A DNA stretch of 46,899 bases, from NCBI GenBank assembly GCA_036010965.1, contig DASCMO010000051.1:1-46899 (forward strand), written 5' to 3'. A model generated the notes under the pieces. It had not been told where the DNA came from, searched no databases, and saw only the letters and a program-made list of their open reading frames with translations. The position numbers and the translations under genes were made by a program. Shown here piece after piece: positions 1 to 9,186 of this stretch. Every line of letters begins with the position of its first letter. Within the stretch, counting starts at the first letter, position 1. Origin of the DNA: GCA-2686265 sp036010965. Lineage in GTDB: Bacteria > Planctomycetota > UBA1135 > GCA-002686595.

Positions 1-883
1 ATGGCCAGAAGACGTTGCGCAGGTAGTGGAACAGGTGCAGGTGCAGCTGGGTGAGCGGGTACTCGAAGGCGCCGGCGGACTCGACGATCAACTTCTCGGC
101 GTCGGAGAAGCCCAGCACGAAGCGCGTGAAGCACAGGTAAGCCCCGGCAGTGGCAGTAAAGGGCAGAGCGCGCAGCAGGGCACGTGGAGAGGTGCAACGT
201 GCGCCGCCGCAGGTCCATTCGAAGGCCAGGACGATCAGGGGCGCCACCAGGGCGTTGGTCTTGGAGCAGAGCGAGAGGAGCAGCAGCAGCAGGCACAGCG
301 GCCAGCGCGTGCGCCCGCTCCCCAAGCGTCGCCAGCGGGCGTAGACGAGCAGCGAGGCGACCAGGAAGGCCAGCATCAAGAGCAGGTCCCTGCCGCAGAT
401 GTAGTTGATCGAGACACCCGCCACAGGGTGCAAGGCGAAGAGCAGCGCCCCCGCGAGGGCCAGGCGGCCAGCGGAGCGTGGCGTGTGCCGCGCGCCGCTC
501 CAGTGTCCGGTCAACTCGGCGAACAGGGCGTAGAGCAGCAACACGCCGATCAGGTGGATCAGCAGGTTGCCCAGATGGAAACCGACCAGGGGATCGAGGC
601 CCAGAGCATCGGAGGCTGCGCGGTTGAGGGAGAGCGAGAGCGGCAGAAGCGGCCGGTACTGGACCAGGTGGGGCAGGGTCGCGCTCGTGCCGGGGTCGGT
701 GAAGTGTCGCCAGGGAGGCCAGACCTGCTCGACCTCCGGGTTGTCCCGCACGCGGTAGATGTCGTCGAGGTGGTAGGCGCCGTGCAGGGAATTGGCGTAC
801 ACCAGGATTGGTAGGAAGAGCAGCAGGGCGACGTGCCAGGCGCGTTCGGGGCGAGGCGTGGCGGTGGCCTCAGAGAGCTCCAT
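1..883 (-). CDS. TMTC-like multi-pass membrane glycosyltransferase, C-terminus cut by window edge
   Basis: The reading frame starts at an ATG (881-883) and runs off the left edge after about 294 codons. A hydrophobic segment at residues 18-30 is followed by YHLDDIYRV with an Asp pair at 40-41, then HLGNLLIH near 103-110 and LHPVAGVSINYICGRD at 151-166. This order is typical of GT-C fold O-mannosyltransferase-like proteins of the TMTC/DUF1736 type, where acidic residues in the first extracytoplasmic loop are catalytic and the C-terminus often carries TPR repeats. Further membrane helices follow. The likely role is transfer of a sugar from a lipid-linked donor on the outer face of the inner membrane; the substrate cannot be read. 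The ATG overlaps the end of the upstream protease gene by 14 bp, so the two are probably coupled. The family call is by motif only. Confidence 0.7.
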   Translation of the reverse strand, partial: MELSEATATPRPERAWHVALLLFLPILVYANSLHGAYHLDDIYRVRDNPEVEQVWPPWRHFTDPGTSATLPHLVQYRPLLPLSLSLNRAASDALGLDPLVGFHLGNLLIHLIGVLLLYALFAELTGHWSGARHTPRSAGRLALAGALLFALHPVAGVSINYICGRDLLLMLAFLVASLLVYARWRRLGSGRTRWPLCLLLLLLSLCSKTNALVAPLIVLAFEWTCGGARCTSPRALLRALPFTATAGAYLCFTRFVLGFSDAEKLIVESAGAFEYPLTQLHLHLFHYLRNVFWP

Positions 884-2111
884 AGGCCTCCAGCAAGCGC
901 TCGGTCATGCCCTCGCTGACGAGTCCGCCGCGCGAGTCGCCCATCAGGTCGTCGAGCAGGCCGGACCACTCCACCAGCACGACCCCGAAGCGGTCGTCGG
1001 GCCGGCCGTCGAAACCGCGCAGGTAGGCGTCCGAGAAGCCGAGCAGGTGCCCGAACTCGTGGGCCAGGGTGCGGGGCGTGACCTTGCCCGGGCCGAGCAG
1101 CACGTGGCGGCCGACCCGCGCGTGGGTGCTGGCCGCGCCGGTAGTGATCACCAGGGTGTTCGCTGGGAAGCGCGCCAGGTGCTCGTCGATGTCGATCGTC
1201 TCGGCGTGGGCTGGAATGCCCTCGGGGTAGAGGTCCGCGCCCGCGTGGTGCACGAGGGTCAGCTCCACCCGCAGACGCGCCGCGCGCATGGCCGGCGCGT
1301 CGTTCCAGGCCGCGTCGATGCCCGAGGTCAGGGCCGCGAGGAAGGCCTCGTCGGTGATGTCCGTGTGCACCTCGACCGCCAGGGCACGGGCGCCATCGGG
1401 GCCGGTCTCGATCGAGAGCCCGCTCGTCTCCAGGAAGGGGGCGACCTGCTCGAGAACCTCGAGCTCCAGGCGCCGCGCCCGCTCGCCGTCCTCTCCCGCC
1501 TCGACCAGTCGCCTCCATTCGCGCGTGGATGCCACAACCTCGTTGCGTTCGGCAAAGTACAGCGCATCTTTGACCACCGCCTGTTGCCACCACTCGTGGT
1601 AGCTCATGTGCCCCTCCAGATCGCGCAGCCGCTTGCGCAGGCGCTCGAACTCGATCACCTGCGCTTCCAGGTTCGCCTCGTCCGCGTCGACGGCGCGCCT
1701 CGCCAGCATGGCCGCGTCGCGCATCTCGCTAACGAAGCCCGTGCTGATCTGCTTCAGGGAGTAGCTGCGTTCCCGCGGCCGGGCCGTGGCCAGGGGGTCG
1801 TTTTCGGCCAGCCTGGGCAGGACCCCGTAGCCGGTCGGCGTGGGACGGGGGGGCGTGGGCTCGAGGCGCTCGACCAGCTGGGGGTGCGCGTCTCGGGCGC
1901 GCTCGAGCAGCAGGGTGTGGGCGGTCTCCAGGTCATCGGCCAGGCGATCCCGCTCGCCCTGCAACCAGGTCAGGGCCGTGAGCCAGGTGGGCTCGCCGGC
2001 GGTCTGGGGGGCGGCCTCGGTCGCGCTCTCCTGGGGCGCCGGCGCCGGGAGTCCGGTCGCGGCCGGCGCGCACAGGGCCGCCGCGAGGATCGGGATCGGG
2101 GTCGGGTCCAC
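870..2111 (-). CDS. Predicted secreted metzincin-like zinc metalloprotease
   Basis: This 413-residue protein starts at GTG. Residues 1-27 are weakly hydrophobic and Ala/Pro-rich, compatible with a signal or lipid-free export sequence. Residues 40-220 are helical and charged. The C-terminal third holds HEFGHLLGFSD at 351-361, an HExxHxxGxxD zinc site with His351, His355 and Asp361 as ligands and Glu352 as the general base. LLDDLMGDS near 385-393 could supply the metzincin Met-turn. An Asp third ligand is known in some metzincin families such as snapalysin (M7), but the rest of the chain is not recognisable. The role is inferred as extracytoplasmic proteolysis. The stop codon overlaps the start of the downstream membrane glycosyltransferase, suggesting one transcript. 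Confidence 0.72.
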   Translation of the reverse strand: MDPTPIPILAAALCAPAATGLPAPAPQESATEAAPQTAGEPTWLTALTWLQGERDRLADDLETAHTLLLERARDAHPQLVERLEPTPPRPTPTGYGVLPRLAENDPLATARPRERSYSLKQISTGFVSEMRDAAMLARRAVDADEANLEAQVIEFERLRKRLRDLEGHMSYHEWWQQAVVKDALYFAERNEVVASTREWRRLVEAGEDGERARRLELEVLEQVAPFLETSGLSIETGPDGARALAVEVHTDITDEAFLAALTSGIDAAWNDAPAMRAARLRVELTLVHHAGADLYPEGIPAHAETIDIDEHLARFPANTLVITTGAASTHARVGRHVLLGPGKVTPRTLAHEFGHLLGFSDAYLRGFDGRPDDRFGVVLVEWSGLLDDLMGDSRGGLVSEGMTERLLEAYGAL

Positions 2112-2118
2112 GACCCTG

Positions 2119-2124
2119 ATGCTA
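2119..2124 (-). promoter_or_regulatory. Possible -10 element for the metalloprotease gene
   Basis: TAGCAT on the minus strand lies 7 nt before the GTG at 2111. No convincing -35 was found at the expected distance. The element matches the TAnnnT pattern placed immediately before other first genes in this window, which would give an almost leaderless mRNA. Confidence 0.3.
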
Positions 2125-2172
2125 CCGGCGCGGAGGCAAGAGGGGGACCGCGGAGTACTCTGTCCGTGATCC

Positions 2173-2202
2173 TTGGCGCGGGCTACCCGCGAGCGTTACA
2201 CT
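2173..2202 (+). promoter_or_regulatory. Sigma-70-type promoter for rpmH
   Basis: TTGGCG (2173-2178), an 18-bp spacer and TACACT (2197-2202) form a good housekeeping promoter. Transcription would start near 2209, leaving a leader of about 55 nt before the GTG of rpmH, with AGGAAG (2248-2253) as ribosome binding site. Confidence 0.6.
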
Positions 2203-2263
2203 TTCGGGCTCGCCTGGCGCCTCCAAGCGATCCGGGAAGGGTCCAGCAGGAAGACATAGAGAC

Positions 2264-2389
2264 GTGAAGATCAAGACGCGGAACAGCGCGAGCAAGCGCA
2301 AGAAGAAGACGGGCTTCCGGACACGCCAGAAGACTGTCGGCGGCCGCAAGGTCAACAAGCGCCAGCGCGCCCGGCACGGGAGCTTCTAG
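2264..2389 (+). CDS. rpmH: 50S ribosomal protein bL34
   Basis: A short, very basic frame of 41 residues begins at GTG, 10 nt after AGGAAG. Residues 8-39 (SASKRKKKTGFRTR followed by GGRKVNKRQRARHG) align by eye with the bL34 core, whose family pattern is a run of Lys/Arg, GFRxRmxTxxGRxVlxxRRxkgR. The usual N-terminal KRTxQP and the His before GF are altered, so the protein is somewhat divergent. bL34 sits near the polypeptide exit region of the large subunit. In most bacteria rpmH is followed by rnpA and yidC; here the next gene is a rhomboid protease 52 bp downstream and no rnpA is present. Position, composition and promoter make a spurious frame unlikely. Confidence 0.85.
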   Translation: MKIKTRNSASKRKKKTGFRTRQKTVGGRKVNKRQRARHGSF

Positions 2390-2441
2390 GCGGGGCCTGC
2401 GGCCCGGGCCGCTTGCGCGCGTTCTCGCGCGCCCCTGAACC

Positions 2442-3392
2442 ATGGCTGACGGCGGAGCGCGCGAGCGCGGAGCCTTCGCTCTGCTCGACGACCTCGCCGC
2501 CCATCCGGTGAGCGGCGGCACGGTGCTGGCTGCCGTAGTCCTGAACGTGGCCGGAGCTCTCGGAACCTCACTCGAGCACCTGATTCTGGCCGGCGACCAG
2601 AACTTTCTGGGGGAACCGTGGCGCATGTTCACGACGGTCCTGCCCCACGGCGGCTGGTTGCACCTGGCCTTCAACGTGGCCTGGACCTGGATCCTCGGTC
2701 GGCGCGTGGAGGCGATCTTCGGCTCGCTCCCCACCCTCGGGATCTTCGCCCTCCTGGCCGCCGTGCCGATCGGCGCCGAGTACGCTCTCCTCCAGGGTGG
2801 TATCGGACTCTCTGGCGTGTGCTACGGCCTGTTCGGGATGCTATGGATCCTCGAGCGCCGGGACCCGCGCTTCGCCGGTGCCCTCGATGGCAACCTGGCG
2901 CGGCTGTTCGTGGTCTGGTTCTTCCTCTGCATCGGCCTGACATGGGCAGGGGTGCTGGCGGTGGCCAACCTGGCCCACGGAGTGGGGGCCCTGGTCGGCG
3001 GGTTGCTCGGCCTGTCCGTGGTCGCCGATCGCCTCTCCCTCCCGCGCGCGGCGACGGTCTTCCTGACCCTGCTGGTCCTATTTGGCGGCAGCGTCGCTCG
3101 CGAGCGCGTCAACCTCTCCGGCGCGGCCGCTCGCGGCTTCTTCGCGCGCGCCATCGAGGCGCTCCGCGATGGGGACTTCGAGCGCGCCGTCGAGGCCGGC
3201 CAGAGCGCGGTGAGCGAGGACCCGGAGTTCCCCGAGGCCTGGCACAATCTGGGCGTGGCCTTCTCGCGTCTCGAGCGCTACGAGCGTGCCCTCGAGGCCT
3301 TTGAGCGCGCGCGGGCACTCGACCCCGACGATCCCCTCTACGAAAGTGCGGTGGCGAGCCTGCGCACGATGCTGCGCGAGCGCGATCGCTGA
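2442..3392 (+). CDS. Rhomboid-family intramembrane serine protease with C-terminal TPR repeats
   Basis: This 316-residue protein has about six membrane helices followed by a soluble tail. The rhomboid hallmarks are all visible: HGGWLHLAFN (His74 and Asn78 in helix 2), GLSG with the nucleophile Ser124, and NLAHGVGALVGG with catalytic His179. Residues about 226-312 form two or more TPR units (for example AWHNLGVAFSRLERYERALEAF), probably a cytoplasmic protein-binding module. Rhomboids cleave membrane-anchored substrates within or next to the bilayer; the substrate here is unknown. The gene follows rpmH and may share its promoter. It ends 1 bp from the stop of a convergent second rhomboid gene. 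TPR-tailed rhomboids occur elsewhere, so the architecture is not unique. Confidence 0.85.
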   Translation: MADGGARERGAFALLDDLAAHPVSGGTVLAAVVLNVAGALGTSLEHLILAGDQNFLGEPWRMFTTVLPHGGWLHLAFNVAWTWILGRRVEAIFGSLPTLGIFALLAAVPIGAEYALLQGGIGLSGVCYGLFGMLWILERRDPRFAGALDGNLARLFVVWFFLCIGLTWAGVLAVANLAHGVGALVGGLLGLSVVADRLSLPRAATVFLTLLVLFGGSVARERVNLSGAAARGFFARAIEALRDGDFERAVEAGQSAVSEDPEFPEAWHNLGVAFSRLERYERALEAFERARALDPDDPLYESAVASLRTMLRERDR

Positions 3393-3393
3393 C

Positions 3394-4338
3394 TCAGGCG
3401 CCCCAGGTCGCAGCGGCCAGCCATGAGCCGGCGAGGATCGCTGCCAGGGCCACCGCCATCGCGCGCCGCGCCGCGGTCGGGATGCCGCGCGGGCGTGCGT
3501 GCCAGGCGGACAGGAGCGCGCCGAGGACGATGCCGACCAGGAAGCCGGCGATGTGGGCTCCCACATCGGTCATGTCGGTAGGGTCGCGCACGACCCCGAC
3601 GAGGGGTTCCAGGCGAGCGCTGCCCATGCCGTTCCAGCCCAGGAGGACCGCTGCCACTACCAGAGGCGCCCAGCGCGCCAGCGCGCCAGCGCCGAGTTGC
3701 GAGCGCTGACGAGACTGGGCGGCCGCCAGGGCGCCGAGAGCGCCGAAGACCGCCGTCGAGGCTCCGACGGCGAGGTGCTCGGGCTGGACCAGGGCGTTGA
3801 TGAAGTTCCCTCCGATCCCCGCCAGGAGCACGCACGCCCAGGCCGGCCCCGGGCCGAGCACCTGGGCCAGAAGGCAACCGAAGAGCACCCCGAAGATCGC
3901 GTTGCTGGCGAGATGGGGGAGGGAGCCGTGGAGGGTGAGGGCGGTCGCCGTGCGCCACCACTCGCCGGCGCGCACGGCGGCGGCGTCCATGCGACCGGCG
4001 GCGAACCAGTCGAGGCCGAAGGCGCGCTCGAGGGCCAGACGATGGAAGCCCGCGATCGAGATCACGTAGAGCGTGCCGCTCAGCATCCAGCCGGGCGCGC
4101 TCTCGAAGGTCAGGCGCGCCGGCGGCCAGGCGCTGTTCTCGCGCTGGTAGCGAGCCAGTTGCTCGAACGCTCGCTCGGCGTCGGCTGGCACCACGAAGAT
4201 CGAGCTGGAGGCCGCGTCGCGGCGCAGGCGATGGGGGATGCCGACGGCGGAGAGCACCAGCGCTCCCTCCTTCGCCTGGCGCGCGCTGGCCGCGCGCAGT
4301 ACCTCGATCTCCGCCGCGCTCTGGTGGTCCGACATCAC
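3394..4338 (-). CDS. Rhomboid-family protein with N-terminal DUF2007-like domain
   Basis: The protein is 314 residues from GTG 4338, or 313 from the adjacent ATG at 4335; the start is undecided. Residues 10-68 resemble the small ferredoxin-like DUF2007 domain (LRAASARQAKEGALVLSAVG, then a short beta-alpha unit). Residues 85-310 form the rhomboid membrane core: HGSLPHLASN (His142 and Asn146), GASTAVFGALG with Ser194, and DVGAHIAGFLVG with His262. The usual GxSG is GAST, with Thr after the nucleophile. This variant is seen in some bacterial rhomboids, so activity is likely but not certain. The gene lies 33 bp after a secreted repeat protein on the same strand, probably in one transcript, and is tail-to-tail with the other rhomboid gene. 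Confidence 0.83.
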   Translation of the reverse strand: MMSDHQSAAEIEVLRAASARQAKEGALVLSAVGIPHRLRRDAASSSIFVVPADAERAFEQLARYQRENSAWPPARLTFESAPGWMLSGTLYVISIAGFHRLALERAFGLDWFAAGRMDAAAVRAGEWWRTATALTLHGSLPHLASNAIFGVLFGCLLAQVLGPGPAWACVLLAGIGGNFINALVQPEHLAVGASTAVFGALGALAAAQSRQRSQLGAGALARWAPLVVAAVLLGWNGMGSARLEPLVGVVRDPTDMTDVGAHIAGFLVGIVLGALLSAWHARPRGIPTAARRAMAVALAAILAGSWLAAATWGA

Positions 4339-4371
4339 AACGGGCCGCGCGCGCGGCGCCGAGGGGCGAGT

Positions 4372-5748
4372 CTACCAATGCAGGGGATCGAGTCCGACCT
4401 CGGCGCGTCTCAGGCTCTCGAACCACTCGCTGTCGGCCGGGTCGAGGGCACGCGCGCGGCGCCACAGGTCGAGGGCCTGGCCGCGCCGGCCCAGACGCCA
4501 GTGGAGGTCACCCAGGTCACCGAGGGCCTCGTCCAGCTGCGAGCCATCCTCAAAGTCAGCGGGGAGCGCTGCGGCGAGCTCGCGCGCGCGGCGCCGGATC
4601 AGGGGTAGCAGGGCGCCTGCGTCCAGGGCGACCGCCTCGGCCACCAGTTCGGCGTCGTCCCAGCGGGCCTCGATCAATCCAGCGAGGACAGCGGCGGCCC
4701 GTCCTGGCTGACCCTGCTCGCGCAGGTGGCGCGCCAGGGGCAGGGCCAGCTGCTCGTCCTCCGGCGCCTCGTTCCAGGCATCGATGACCAGCTCCCAGCC
4801 CTGGCTCGGGAGCAGTCTGGCCAGGGCCATGGCCAGCTCATCGTCCCGCTCCGCCCGGGGCCGACAGCATTCGAAGAGCTGCTCCAGTTCGGCCACGCGC
4901 CCCTCCCGCTTCAGCAGCTCTCCCAGGCGCATCACGGTCGCCGGGTCGGGGCGCGCACTGTTTTCCAGCATGCGTCGTAGGAGGTCCTCGGTGCGCGCCG
5001 GCCAGGCGGCGGCGACCGCCTCCCACTCCCAATCTGCGGCGCGCGTGCGCCGGAAGGATCCACTGGCCCGAAACTCGACGAACTCATCAAGGGGCCGTGC
5101 ATCTACGGCCGCTTCCCGCGCCCGCCCCAGGCTACACAGAGCCTGTGCCCGCAACTCGGCCAGAGAATAGTCGCTCGCGAATTCGGCGGGCAGGCGGGTC
5201 TGCCAGAGTTCGACCGCCCGCAGGGCGCCTGGTGCGTCGAGGCGCAGGAGCAGGGCGAAGCACTCTTCCGCTCGAGGGTCGCTCGCGAAGCGGTCGGCGG
5301 CGATCTTCTTCGCCAGGTCTCGACGGCCCTGCGTCTCCAGGGCGAGCGCCACCTCGACGTCCAGCTCACTCGAGCGCGGAGGACCGCCGAGCAGGAGCCA
5401 GGCGGCCTGCTCCCCTCGCCCGAGGGCAATCAGGAGCCGCGTGCCCAGGGCGACGACCCGCTCGTCGTCGAGTGGCAGGTCATCGATCCAGGCCGCTGGG
5501 GCGATCGCGCTCGCGGAAAGGGAACCGAGAGGGACGCGGGGGTACGGGGCGAGGAGAGGTGGCCGGCTCTCGGGCGAGCGCGGGCGAGCCGAAGCCTCGG
5601 CGGGTCGTGCTCGTGGGGCGGGCGCGAGGGCGGTGGCGCTGGGAGGCGCGGTCGGCGCGCGCCCTCCGGCGACGATGCCCGCGGGGAAGGCGAGGGCCGC
5701 TCCGAAGGCCGTGGCCAGGAGATGGGAGATGCGCACGCGATCGATCAC
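4372..5748 (-). CDS. Secreted or membrane-anchored TPR-like helical-repeat protein, function unknown
   Basis: This 458-residue protein starts at GTG 5748. Residues 7-30 are hydrophobic (LLATAFGAALAFPAGIVAGG), a signal peptide or anchor, followed by an Ala/Pro/Arg-rich linker to about residue 75. The rest is a run of helix pairs rich in Ala, Leu, Glu and Arg, with TPR-like spacing. The clearest repeat is near the C-terminus (DLGDLHWRLGRRGQALDLW then RARALDPADSEWF). I recognise no enzymatic motif. TPR proteins usually act as scaffolds. The gene is divergent from sucC and lies directly upstream of the DUF2007-rhomboid gene, so it could be a partner or substrate carrier for that protease; this is inference from position. 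Confidence 0.7.
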   Translation of the reverse strand: MIDRVRISHLLATAFGAALAFPAGIVAGGRAPTAPPSATALAPAPRARPAEASARPRSPESRPPLLAPYPRVPLGSLSASAIAPAAWIDDLPLDDERVVALGTRLLIALGRGEQAAWLLLGGPPRSSELDVEVALALETQGRRDLAKKIAADRFASDPRAEECFALLLRLDAPGALRAVELWQTRLPAEFASDYSLAELRAQALCSLGRAREAAVDARPLDEFVEFRASGSFRRTRAADWEWEAVAAAWPARTEDLLRRMLENSARPDPATVMRLGELLKREGRVAELEQLFECCRPRAERDDELAMALARLLPSQGWELVIDAWNEAPEDEQLALPLARHLREQGQPGRAAAVLAGLIEARWDDAELVAEAVALDAGALLPLIRRRARELAAALPADFEDGSQLDEALGDLGDLHWRLGRRGQALDLWRRARALDPADSEWFESLRRAEVGLDPLHW

Positions 5749-5821
5749 TGGCGCACCTAGACCACCCGCGCCGGTCGGTCACATGGAGCCCCGCACCCTG
5801 GTTGAGGCGGGCGGCGGGGAG

Positions 5822-5827
5822 TAGACT
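5822..5827 (+). promoter_or_regulatory. Possible -10 element for the sucCD cluster
   Basis: TAGACT lies in the 123-bp divergent gap between the TPR protein gene and sucC, giving a leader of roughly 38 nt. The upstream region holds TTGAGG (5802-5807), but with only a 14-bp spacer, so the -35 is weak. No Shine-Dalgarno sequence is obvious before the sucC ATG. Confidence 0.35.
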
Positions 5828-5871
5828 CTGCGGCCTCTGTTTCCAAGCGACCCTTCCCCCCTGCACGGTCC

Positions 5872-7055
<1,184 letters not shown>

Positions 7056-7059
<4 letters not shown>

Positions 7060-7958
7060 GCATCTTCGTCAATCGCCAGACGCGCGTCGTCTGTCAGGGC
7101 TTCACCGGCGACGCCGGCACCTTCCACAGCCAGCAGGCCATCGAGTACGGAACGACCATGGTCGGGGGCGTCAACCCGCGCAAGCCGGGCACGACCCATC
7201 TCGACCTGCCGGTCTTCGGTACGGTGGCCGAGGCGCGCGCCGAGACGGGCGCTGACGCCAGCGTGCTGTACGTCCCGCCGCCCTTCGCCGCGGCCGCGAT
7301 CATCGAGGCCGTCGAGGCCGGAATGGAGCTCGTGGTGGCCATTACCGAGGGCGTCCCGGTGCTCGACATGGTGCGCGTCGTCGAGTGCCTCGAGGGCAGC
7401 GATTCGCGCCTGATCGGCCCGAACTGTCCGGGCGTCATCACGCCGGGCGAGTGCAAGATCGGCATCATGCCGGGCTACATCCACGCCCCCGGCCGAGTGG
7501 GCGTCATCTCGCGCTCGGGGACCCTGACCTACGAGGCTGTCTGGCAGCTCTCGTCCCTGGGGATCGGCCAATCGACCTGCGTCGGCATCGGCGGCGATCC
7601 CATCAACGGCACGGACTTCGTCGACGCCTTGCGGCTCTTCCAGGACGATCCGGACACCGACGCTATCGTCATGATCGGCGAGATCGGCGGCAGCGCGGAA
7701 GAGGCCGCGGCGGAGTTCATCCGCTCCGAGGTCAAGAAGCCCGTCGTGGGCTTCATCGCGGGCCAGACCGCTCCGCCTGGCAAGCGCATGGGCCACGCCG
7801 GTGCGATCATCGCCGGGGGCAAGGGCACGGCGGCCGAGAAGGTCGCCGCGCTCGAGGCCGCGGGTGTGGCCGTGAGCGAGAACCCAGCGCGCATCGGTGA
7901 GCTGATGGCGGCGCGCCTCGCCGAGGCGGGCCTGCTGCAGGCCTGCTCCCAGGCCTGA
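7056..7958 (+). CDS. sucD: Succinyl-CoA ligase (ADP/GDP-forming) alpha subunit
   Basis: The 300-residue protein matches the family length. It begins with the CoA-binding Rossmann domain (VVCQGFTGDAGTFHSQQAIE at 11-30) and contains GPNCPGVITPGECKIGIMPG at 121-140. The phosphohistidine loop is GHAGAIIAGGKGTA, with the active-site His at residue 247. This His carries the phosphate between nucleotide and succinyl-phosphate. The gene overlaps sucC by 4 bp and is followed after 15 bp by a tRNA-modifying methyltransferase gene, so the operon probably continues. Confidence 0.97.
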
Positions 7959-7973
7959 GGCCGGGCGCGCTCG

Positions 7974-8864
7974 ATGAGCCCTGAGAACTGGCGCGTACTG
8001 GAGACTGGCGACGGCACGCCGACTCTTGCCCATCCCGGCCACGGCGAGGCCTGTCACTCGCGCGTCGGAGCCTGGAGGGAGGCGCGCGAGCGCTACGTCT
8101 GTGGCTGCCGCGTGCCCGAAGGACTGGCGTGCGCTGGCGAGCGGCCCTTCGCCGTGCTGGATGTGGGCACGGGTCCGGGGATGAACCTGGCGGCCCTGGC
8201 GGCCTGCATCGCGAGCGTTCCCGGGGCGCGGCCCGTCCACGTCACGACCCTCGAGTCGGACCCGACCGTCCTCGACGCGGCCCGGCGGCTCGTCGCCGAC
8301 CCGCCGCCCGCGGATATCGGGGAGGAGGCGGGCGAGGCCCGCCGCTGGCTGGCCGTGGTGGTGGAGGCCCTCGAGCGCGCGCGGGCCGCGGCGGGCGAAC
8401 CGGTGGCCCTGGGGCCGGGCGCGCGCTTGACCCTGGTCCTGGGGGACGCGCGCGAGACCCTCCCGGCGCGCTCGGAGTCCTACGACGCCGTGTTCCTCGA
8501 CCCCTTCTCCCCGGCTGTGGACGGGGCCCTGTGGGAGCCGGAGTTCCTACGCGCCATCGCGCGGCGCATGCAGCCGGGGAGCTGGCTGTCCACCTACAGC
8601 GCCGCCAGCCGCGTGCGGACCCGCCTGGCGGCCTGCGGCCTGCGCGTGGGCGCCGGGGCAGCCCTGGGCTCGAAGGCCGAGGGCACCCTGGCCAGCCCCG
8701 ATCGCGCCCCGCCGCCCCTCGCCCTGCGACGCCACAGGCGCCTGGTGCGCCGGGTCCCCGCCCTGTGCAAGGAGCTGGGCTGGCCCATCCCGCCCTGGTT
8801 CGGAGCGGGTTCGGGGGGCTTTCCGTCCGATGTTGAACTAGAATCTGGCCGATCGACCTCGTAG
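7974..8864 (+). CDS. mnmD: Stand-alone MnmC-type (MnmD-like) tRNA methyltransferase
   Basis: This 296-residue protein resembles the methyltransferase half of MnmC (DUF752/MnmD), which methylates nm5(s2)U34 in tRNA to mnm5(s2)U using SAM. The N-terminus WRVLETGDGTPTLAHPGHGE, followed by CHS and GAWREARERYV, is family-like. VLDVGTGPGMNLAALAA near residues 62-78 is the SAM-binding loop. DAVFLDPFSPAVDGALWEPE near 180-200 is the family signature, and STYSAASRVRTRL near 216-228 follows. There is no FAD oxidoreductase half, so this is the single-domain form. The C-terminal tail is basic and variable. It sits between sucD and tatA on the same strand. Its exact tRNA substrate is inferred from the family. 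Confidence 0.82.
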   Translation: MSPENWRVLETGDGTPTLAHPGHGEACHSRVGAWREARERYVCGCRVPEGLACAGERPFAVLDVGTGPGMNLAALAACIASVPGARPVHVTTLESDPTVLDAARRLVADPPPADIGEEAGEARRWLAVVVEALERARAAAGEPVALGPGARLTLVLGDARETLPARSESYDAVFLDPFSPAVDGALWEPEFLRAIARRMQPGSWLSTYSAASRVRTRLAACGLRVGAGAALGSKAEGTLASPDRAPPPLALRRHRRLVRRVPALCKELGWPIPPWFGAGSGGFPSDVELESGRSTS

Positions 8865-8886
8865 TCACGCCAGTGAGGAGCGGGAT

Positions 8887-8905
8887 CTCCGGCTTGCCGC
8901 CGGAG
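8887..8905 (+). terminator. Hairpin between mnmD and tatA, possible terminator or attenuator
   Basis: CTCCGGC (8887-8893), a 5-nt loop TTGCC and GCCGGAG (8899-8905) form a perfect 7-bp stem 22 nt after the mnmD stop. No T-run follows, so intrinsic termination would be partial at best. It could instead mark an mRNA processing or stability site. Confidence 0.35.
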
Positions 8906-8958
8906 CGGTGACTCCACGGACCGATGCCCCGCGGGATAACGGGGCGCCAGCGAAAACC

Positions 8959-9186
8959 ATGCTGCACCTGGCCGTACCCGGTATCGGAGAGCTCTGGCCC
9001 ATCGCGGCCGTGCTCGTGTTCCTTTTCGGAGCCGCAAAGCTCCCCGCCCTGGCGAGAGCCATGGGCTCAAGCGTCAACGAGTTCAAGAAGGGGCTCGGAG
9101 GCGCCGAGAGGGGTGAACTCTCCGAGGATTCTGAGTCGGCTCCTGAGGAGTCCGATGTGGACTCGGGGAAGAGCGAGGGGGAGTGA
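8959..9186 (+). CDS. tatA: Twin-arginine translocase subunit TatA/TatE family
   Basis: The 75-residue protein has one N-terminal membrane helix (ELWPIAAVLVFLFGAAKLP), the FG-x-x-KLP hinge, an amphipathic helix (ALARAMGSSVNEFKKGL) and an acidic Ser/Glu tail, the full TatA plan. TatA forms the pore that passes folded proteins across the inner membrane. ATG 8959 is preferred because it puts the helix near the N-terminus; an in-frame GTG at 8908 would add 17 polar residues. A -10-like TAGAAT (8839-8844) lies within the end of mnmD. The stop overlaps the mobA GTG by 4 bp. The pairing with mobA is sensible, since many molybdoenzymes are Tat substrates. Confidence 0.9.
   Translation: MLHLAVPGIGELWPIAAVLVFLFGAAKLPALARAMGSSVNEFKKGLGGAERGELSEDSESAPEESDVDSGKSEGE

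Noticed and set aside
26..814. A plus-strand open frame rich in Gln, Gly and Arg
   Set aside because: The minus strand in the same place encodes a membrane glycosyltransferase with coherent helices and family motifs; the frame was not visible as a closed gene only because it runs off the edge.
8908..8958. GTG 8908 as start of tatA
   Set aside because: It would put 17 polar residues ahead of a helix that in TatA sits at the very N-terminus; kept only as an alternative.
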